A stretch of 64,000 nt of DNA from Mallotus nudiflorus (lineage: Eukaryota > Streptophyta > Magnoliopsida > Malpighiales > Euphorbiaceae), in NCBI GenBank assembly GCA_947683625.1, contig CANTUR010000156.1, positions 2,108,001 to 2,172,000 of the forward strand, in the 5' to 3' direction. Both the position numbers and the translations under genes were made by a program. This document shows, piece by piece, positions 60,013 to 64,000 of this stretch (position 1 is its first letter; each line of letters starts with the position of its first letter). A model generated the notes under the pieces. It was not told the origin of the DNA and made no database searches. It worked only from the letters and a program-made list of their open reading frames with translations.

Positions 60013-60152
60013 TCGCTGTTTGCTTGATAAATTATGGCAAAGTAAACCAGCACCCAATTTCTTAATTGAAAGTTAGGATACTTAAATGTGCTTTATGAAG
60101 CTTTTGCTTATGAGCTTGTTATACTCTAACGTACATTATTGATTTGAAATGG

Positions 60153-60687
60153 CATATCATACTCGGTTGTATAATATTGACTATACTCAGTCGTATAATC
60201 TTGGGTGAAAGGAACTCATTGTACTCGGTTTTACAATGTCGACTATACTCAAACGTATAGCCTGTATTTAGAAGGAACATCACACTCAGTTGTATGATGT
60301 CGATTATGCTCGATTGTATAATCTTGATTAAAGATACATTGCACTCGATTGTACAATGTCGACTACACTCGGTCGTATAGTCTATTTTTGAAAAGAAACA
60401 ACATACTCGGTCGCATGATGCCAATCATACTCAATAATATAATCTTAGTTGGAAATACATTGCACTCAGTCGTACAATGCCAACTACACTTGGTTGTATA
60501 GTCTATTTTTGAAAAGAAACATCATACTTGGTCATATGATGTTGATTATACTCGGTCGTATAATCTTAGTTGAAAATACATTATACTTGGTCATACAACG
60601 CCAACTACACTCAGTTGTATAGTTTATTTTGAACAGAAACATCACACTCGGTCGTATGATGTTGATTATACTTGGTCGTATAATCTG
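60153..60687 (-). repeat. Hairpin array in G (121-bp higher-order repeat)
   Basis: About 18 hairpins. On the plus strand the cycle is CATCACAC/GTATGATG, GATTATAC/GTATAATC, CATTGCAC/GTACAATG, GACTACAC/GTATAGTC, with loops near TCGGTC. Cycles start at about 60156, 60278, 60399, 60520 and 60640. Confidence 0.92.
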
Positions 60688-60790
60688 ATTATGCTGCAAT
60701 CCATAATTGCTAGCGATTAGCTGCAACCCTTTTGTTGCTCATTGATAATACTACAATCCACTCATTACTTGCTCTTGATAATGTTGACTA
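60688..60790 (-). repeat. Remnant of 57-bp repeat in G
   Basis: GCTGCAATCCATAATTGCTAGCGATTAGCTGCAACCC and ACTACAATCC are the reverse complement of the F 57-bp unit; about 1.5 units remain. Confidence 0.8.
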
Positions 60791-61390
60791 ACAAATTTAA
60801 TTATTCATTGAATTATTAAATTAGGAGACATTGCAATTCAGGATTAAATTGCGAGGAAAAGAACGGACTTTAATGCAAACCCAATGTTAGAGGACTAAAG
60901 TAGATATTTGCCCTTTTAATATATCACTTTCTTCCTTTTGGCGATTCCTTCTCCCATTCTTCCTATTCTTCTTCATTTTCTTTTCTCTTCTTTTTCATTT
61001 TCTCTTGATTTTCAAATTTTCCTTTGTTAATTATTCTTTCATCTGAAGTCCAATTTTGAATCCATCTAATCCTAACAATGTAGAATATGTGTGAACAGTT
61101 CCAAGCAGTCAAATCCCATCACTTCACATTTGCATTTTCCACAAAATTATTTAAGACTCCATGAACATGAAGATGTGCTTCCTTTGACTCATTTACACCT
61201 TCATAAATGCTTTCAAGTTGGAAATGAGGTAAATTTCCTATCTGTGTCTTCAATTCTACAATAAACATATTTATTTTATTACGTAAAATTAATAGGTTCA
61301 TGCATGCAATTATAGAATATTTGTTAGACTAAGTAAATATAATTTATGAAAAATTGACAATTTAGAACCTAAAATTTTAAAAAAATATGT
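60791..61390. other. G non-coding region before the PMD gene
   Basis: Holds a CT-rich stretch (60930-61025) and no supported ORF. Confidence 0.45.
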
Positions 61391-61568
61391 TCATAGTTAC
61401 TGAATTTCTCATCAGGATTTTGAATTTCCCATCGGGATTCTCGGATTTCCAATTGGATTTCTCAGATTTCTGATCAGAAATCTAGAAATCCAATCAAAAT
61501 TTTGGATTTCTGATTGGAAATCCAAGAATCCAATAAAAAATCTAGATTTCCAATCAGAAATCCAATTT
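61391..61568. repeat. Palindrome cluster left of the G PMD gene
   Basis: Multiple modules near GGATTTCTGATCAGAAATCC, e.g. AGATTTCTGATCAGAAATCT and GGATTTCTGATTGGAAATCC. Confidence 0.88.
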
Positions 61569-61639
61569 TTCAATTTTTTTAAATAAAAAATTTAGGAAAG
61601 GAAAATAATCCTATAATTTTTTGAATTTTTCAAAAACCA

Positions 61640-63655
61640 CTGAAATTGTTGGGTTGCTTTCATTTGGCTCAAGAACTATTCTATGACTTGTTTGGAGAGA
61701 TAGTATAACATATCTGGGCATCTGGCTTTCGACTTTTCATTACTGCTTTACCGACTGCTCAGGGTAAGTCAGACCACTACTTGCTTTTTGCTCTTATCAA
61801 GAGGTGGATGGACACCACTCATACTTTTCATACATGCATGGGTGAGATGACTATTTCCTCAATGAGCTTCTTTACTATTACTGGGATTGCCTTCGGAGGT
61901 GCCCCAGTCCCCTTTGATATTCATTACTGCACTCTTTCGAAGGATGCCAGGAGTCACTATGTTCGCAACTTGCTTAGGTTTGTTCTGGCATGGAAGAATA
62001 AAAAAAACATGCTTCTTTCTTCCCTCATTCAAGATTTTAAAAGACTACCTACCACTACACCTCACCATATTCTTCAGAAGGTGAGATGCTTCTTGTTGAT
62101 ATTACTTAGCACTACTCTCTTTTGCAAGACTGGTCATAAGGTTAGCATAGCTCTTCTTAGTCCCCTTCAAGATCTTACTATGGTCGCTACTTTAGATTGG
62201 GGATCAACGGTGCTTGCTTATCTGTACTATAGATTGGATACTGTTTGCAGAGGCACTGTGATGATGTGCGGTTTCTAGCATGTCTTGTACATGTCTCCTA
62301 TCCTTGTCAACTTTACTTATTTTCATATTCTCCTTCTTATTTCTTTCATCTCCTCTCTTTCAGATTCAGGGCATTGAGATTTGAGTGATCTGAGGCTTTA
62401 GTGCCATTAGCTTTGATAGGAGTCTTCCACTGATGCAGAGGTGGGGTTCCTCTCATCTTGCTAGCATTAGGCATGACTTGTAGACTTATAGAGATCATTT
62501 GAACTCCTTAGAGTGGGACCTAGTAAGGCAAATTTGATCTTTAGTATTTCATTAATTGTAAAAGTTCAATAAACTTAAATAAACAAGTTTACAGGTCATA
62601 TTAGATTGGTTGGCTGGTGCTGAAGACATTGAGTGATATGATTTTATGATAGAAATTGTGAGGCTTAAGACTATGAGAGTTTTGCTCCTTGGTTATGGCT
62701 GCCAAATGTGGTATCTTAGTGAGCGTGTTTGTCATTGGCATATGGGACCTTCCAAGAGGTGTGTTCCTTATTCTATTCCCTCCTCGATGTTACAGAGTAG
62801 CAGTATGACTAGTCCCGATCTCAAAGTAGCTCTTGAGGGATATGAGGCTTGGACTCTTCTCGAGCATTCACATCATTATCGCGGGTACATTCAAGAGAAT
62901 CTCCTAGAGCAAGTTCATACAAACCCAGCTAAGGTATGCTTTCTATCACTACTTTATTTCATCTCTTTCATCCCTTCATATGACGTTCAATTCTTGCACA
63001 GATTAAAGGAGTCCCTGATGCTACCATGGGGGCGACTGAGGATAATACCAAGGAGACTGAGCAGGAGGTTGAGCCTGCTCTTCATAGTAAGGTTGCTCAT
63101 GGTGATACTTCCTCGAGTACTATTTTAGGCAATGTTCCTCCCTTTGATAAGTCCATGTATTATTAGGTTCCCATGGTGCAGACTCCTGTTAAGCGGCATA
63201 TGCACTTTGATGCGGCTCAGATTCCTAGTTTCTCTCCTCTTGATGCTTCACATGTGAGTTTGATTTGCATTTCCAACCCTGCACAAACTAGCACTTGTTG
63301 TTAAATTAGTAAACTCCATTTTACAAGTCCTTAAGACACAGGCAGAGTATTTTTATGGTCTTGCCTCTTCCCAGAGCTTATTTACTATGTAGATTACATA
63401 TACTTGAAGGGTTAGTATTTTCAGCAAATATGCAAATGTATGCATGTTATGTATGATATGTATGATTCTAACTATTCTAAATGCAACAGAGTTATGCAGG
63501 GGATCTTGAGTGTAAGAATGAGAGGCTTCGATGATAACTTACTGGTCTTGACTTTAATAGTCATGATGTCGGGACTTCTATGCCTCTAGATCAGAGTGAC
63601 GATCCAATTAGAGGATGGAGCCCTTGGCCAGATACTGGAGTTCAGGATGACTAAT
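61640..63655 (+). pseudogene. Antisense plant-mobile-domain (PMD) gene of G
   Basis: Exon 1 (to about 62277) is open for 165 codons: LFALIKRWMDTTHTFHTCMGEMTISSMSFFTITG, VPFDIHYCTLS, LLSTTLFCKTGHKVS and LDWGSTVLAYLYYRLDTVCRG, the core PMD pattern. Candidate later exons begin after AG at 62363 (PLMQRWGSSHLASIRHDL), 62594 (VLLLGYGCQMWYLSERVCHWHMGPSKR), 63001 and 63489; donors GTATG are seen at 62935. The end (GWSPWPDTGVQDD) resembles the tail at the window start. Stops occur in exon 2. It is more intact than the copy in H. Confidence 0.8.
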
Positions 63656-63764
63656 TTTCTTTAGGACTTGTTGTTAACATGATTGTACTTTGGATGCTTT
63701 AGAATTGTTTCCTTATATGGGTGAATTTCAAACCTTTATTTTAAACCAAACCCCTTTTTTTGGC

Positions 63765-63850
63765 TAGAAATGCTAGAAATCTAATCAGCATCCTAGATTT
63801 CTGATCAAAAATCTAGAATTTTGATTGGATTTTTAGAATTTTGTTTGGGA
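63765..63850. repeat. Palindrome cluster right of the G PMD gene
   Basis: AGAAATCTAATCAGCATCCT, AGATTTCTGATCAAAAATCT and AGAATTTTGATTGGATTTTT, the same family as 61391-61568. Confidence 0.8.
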
Positions 63851-64000
63851 ATTCCTCCCTTATCCTACATATTTACCTATTTCGACTCGAATTCGGTTAA
63901 AAAATTACTGAAAGAAATCCTAATCCTCTCGATTCAAAAATGATTGAAACAAATCCTAATCCTCTCCATCTTCTAAAAACCCAACCAAGAAAATCCTAAT

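Larger units (their letters stand above)
58374..64000 (-). mobile_element. Tat/Ogre-like element G (3' half; rest beyond window)
   Basis: On the minus strand from the right edge: antisense PMD gene (plus strand, about 61640-63655), tandem arrays, polypurine tract (59999-60012), 3' LTR (58374-59998). It is inserted in the H spacer ORF; the left flank CAATG is the expected duplication. Its pol genes should lie beyond 64000. Confidence 0.8.

Overview
The window looks like intergenic heterochromatin of a eudicot plant. It is AT-rich, has no intact host gene, and almost every base belongs to decayed LTR retrotransposons inserted into each other. The species cannot be named from the sequence. The only host-like gene is a broken short-chain dehydrogenase (25450-26253).

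Layout, left to right. (1) 1-10813, minus strand: a Ty3/gypsy Tat/Ogre-like element (called T1) with a tRNA-Arg primer site, gag, protease, RT, second RNase H and integrase; its 3' end runs off the window. T1 sits inside a plus-strand Tekay-like LTR (10814-12298), part of element A, which is followed by A's gag/protease remnant (12299-12813). (2) 12814-23321, minus strand: Tekay-like chromovirus B, inserted in A's protease; its 5' LTR is truncated. It is followed by an opposite-facing LTR remnant C (23600-25284). (3) The SDR pseudogene. (4) 26903-46399, minus strand: chromovirus E with two 470-bp LTRs. E was split twice: by a 3.2-kb solo LTR D (27548-30789, duplication CTTCT) and by a complete 11-kb plus-strand Tat element F (31983-42981, duplication ATAAG) that has gag but no protease, RT or integrase. 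Without these insertions E is about 5.2 kb. (5) 47870-58373, minus strand: a second Tat element H (3' LTR, antisense genes, integrase, RNase H, RT), interrupted by a third Tat element G (58374 to beyond 64000).

The Tat elements hold the interesting material. H and G, and probably T1, carry antisense accessory genes between integrase and the 3' LTR. These are a plant-mobile-domain (PMD) protein with visible splice sites and, in H, a DUF7745-like protein with its own TATA box. F and G share an array of small hairpins just before the 3' LTR: four hairpin types in fixed order, about 121 bp per cycle, with a common six-base loop and matching stem changes. The LTRs of T1 and F carry clusters of 16-bp palindromes at the same relative position but with different sequence, always centred on GATC; G and H have comparable clusters elsewhere.

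All coding regions are broken by stops and frameshifts. Several catalytic aspartates read as asparagine, and T1 and H both have a stop in place of the Tyr of the RT YxDD box. Readings come from the given translations and from manual reverse-complement reading; no alignment or database search was run.
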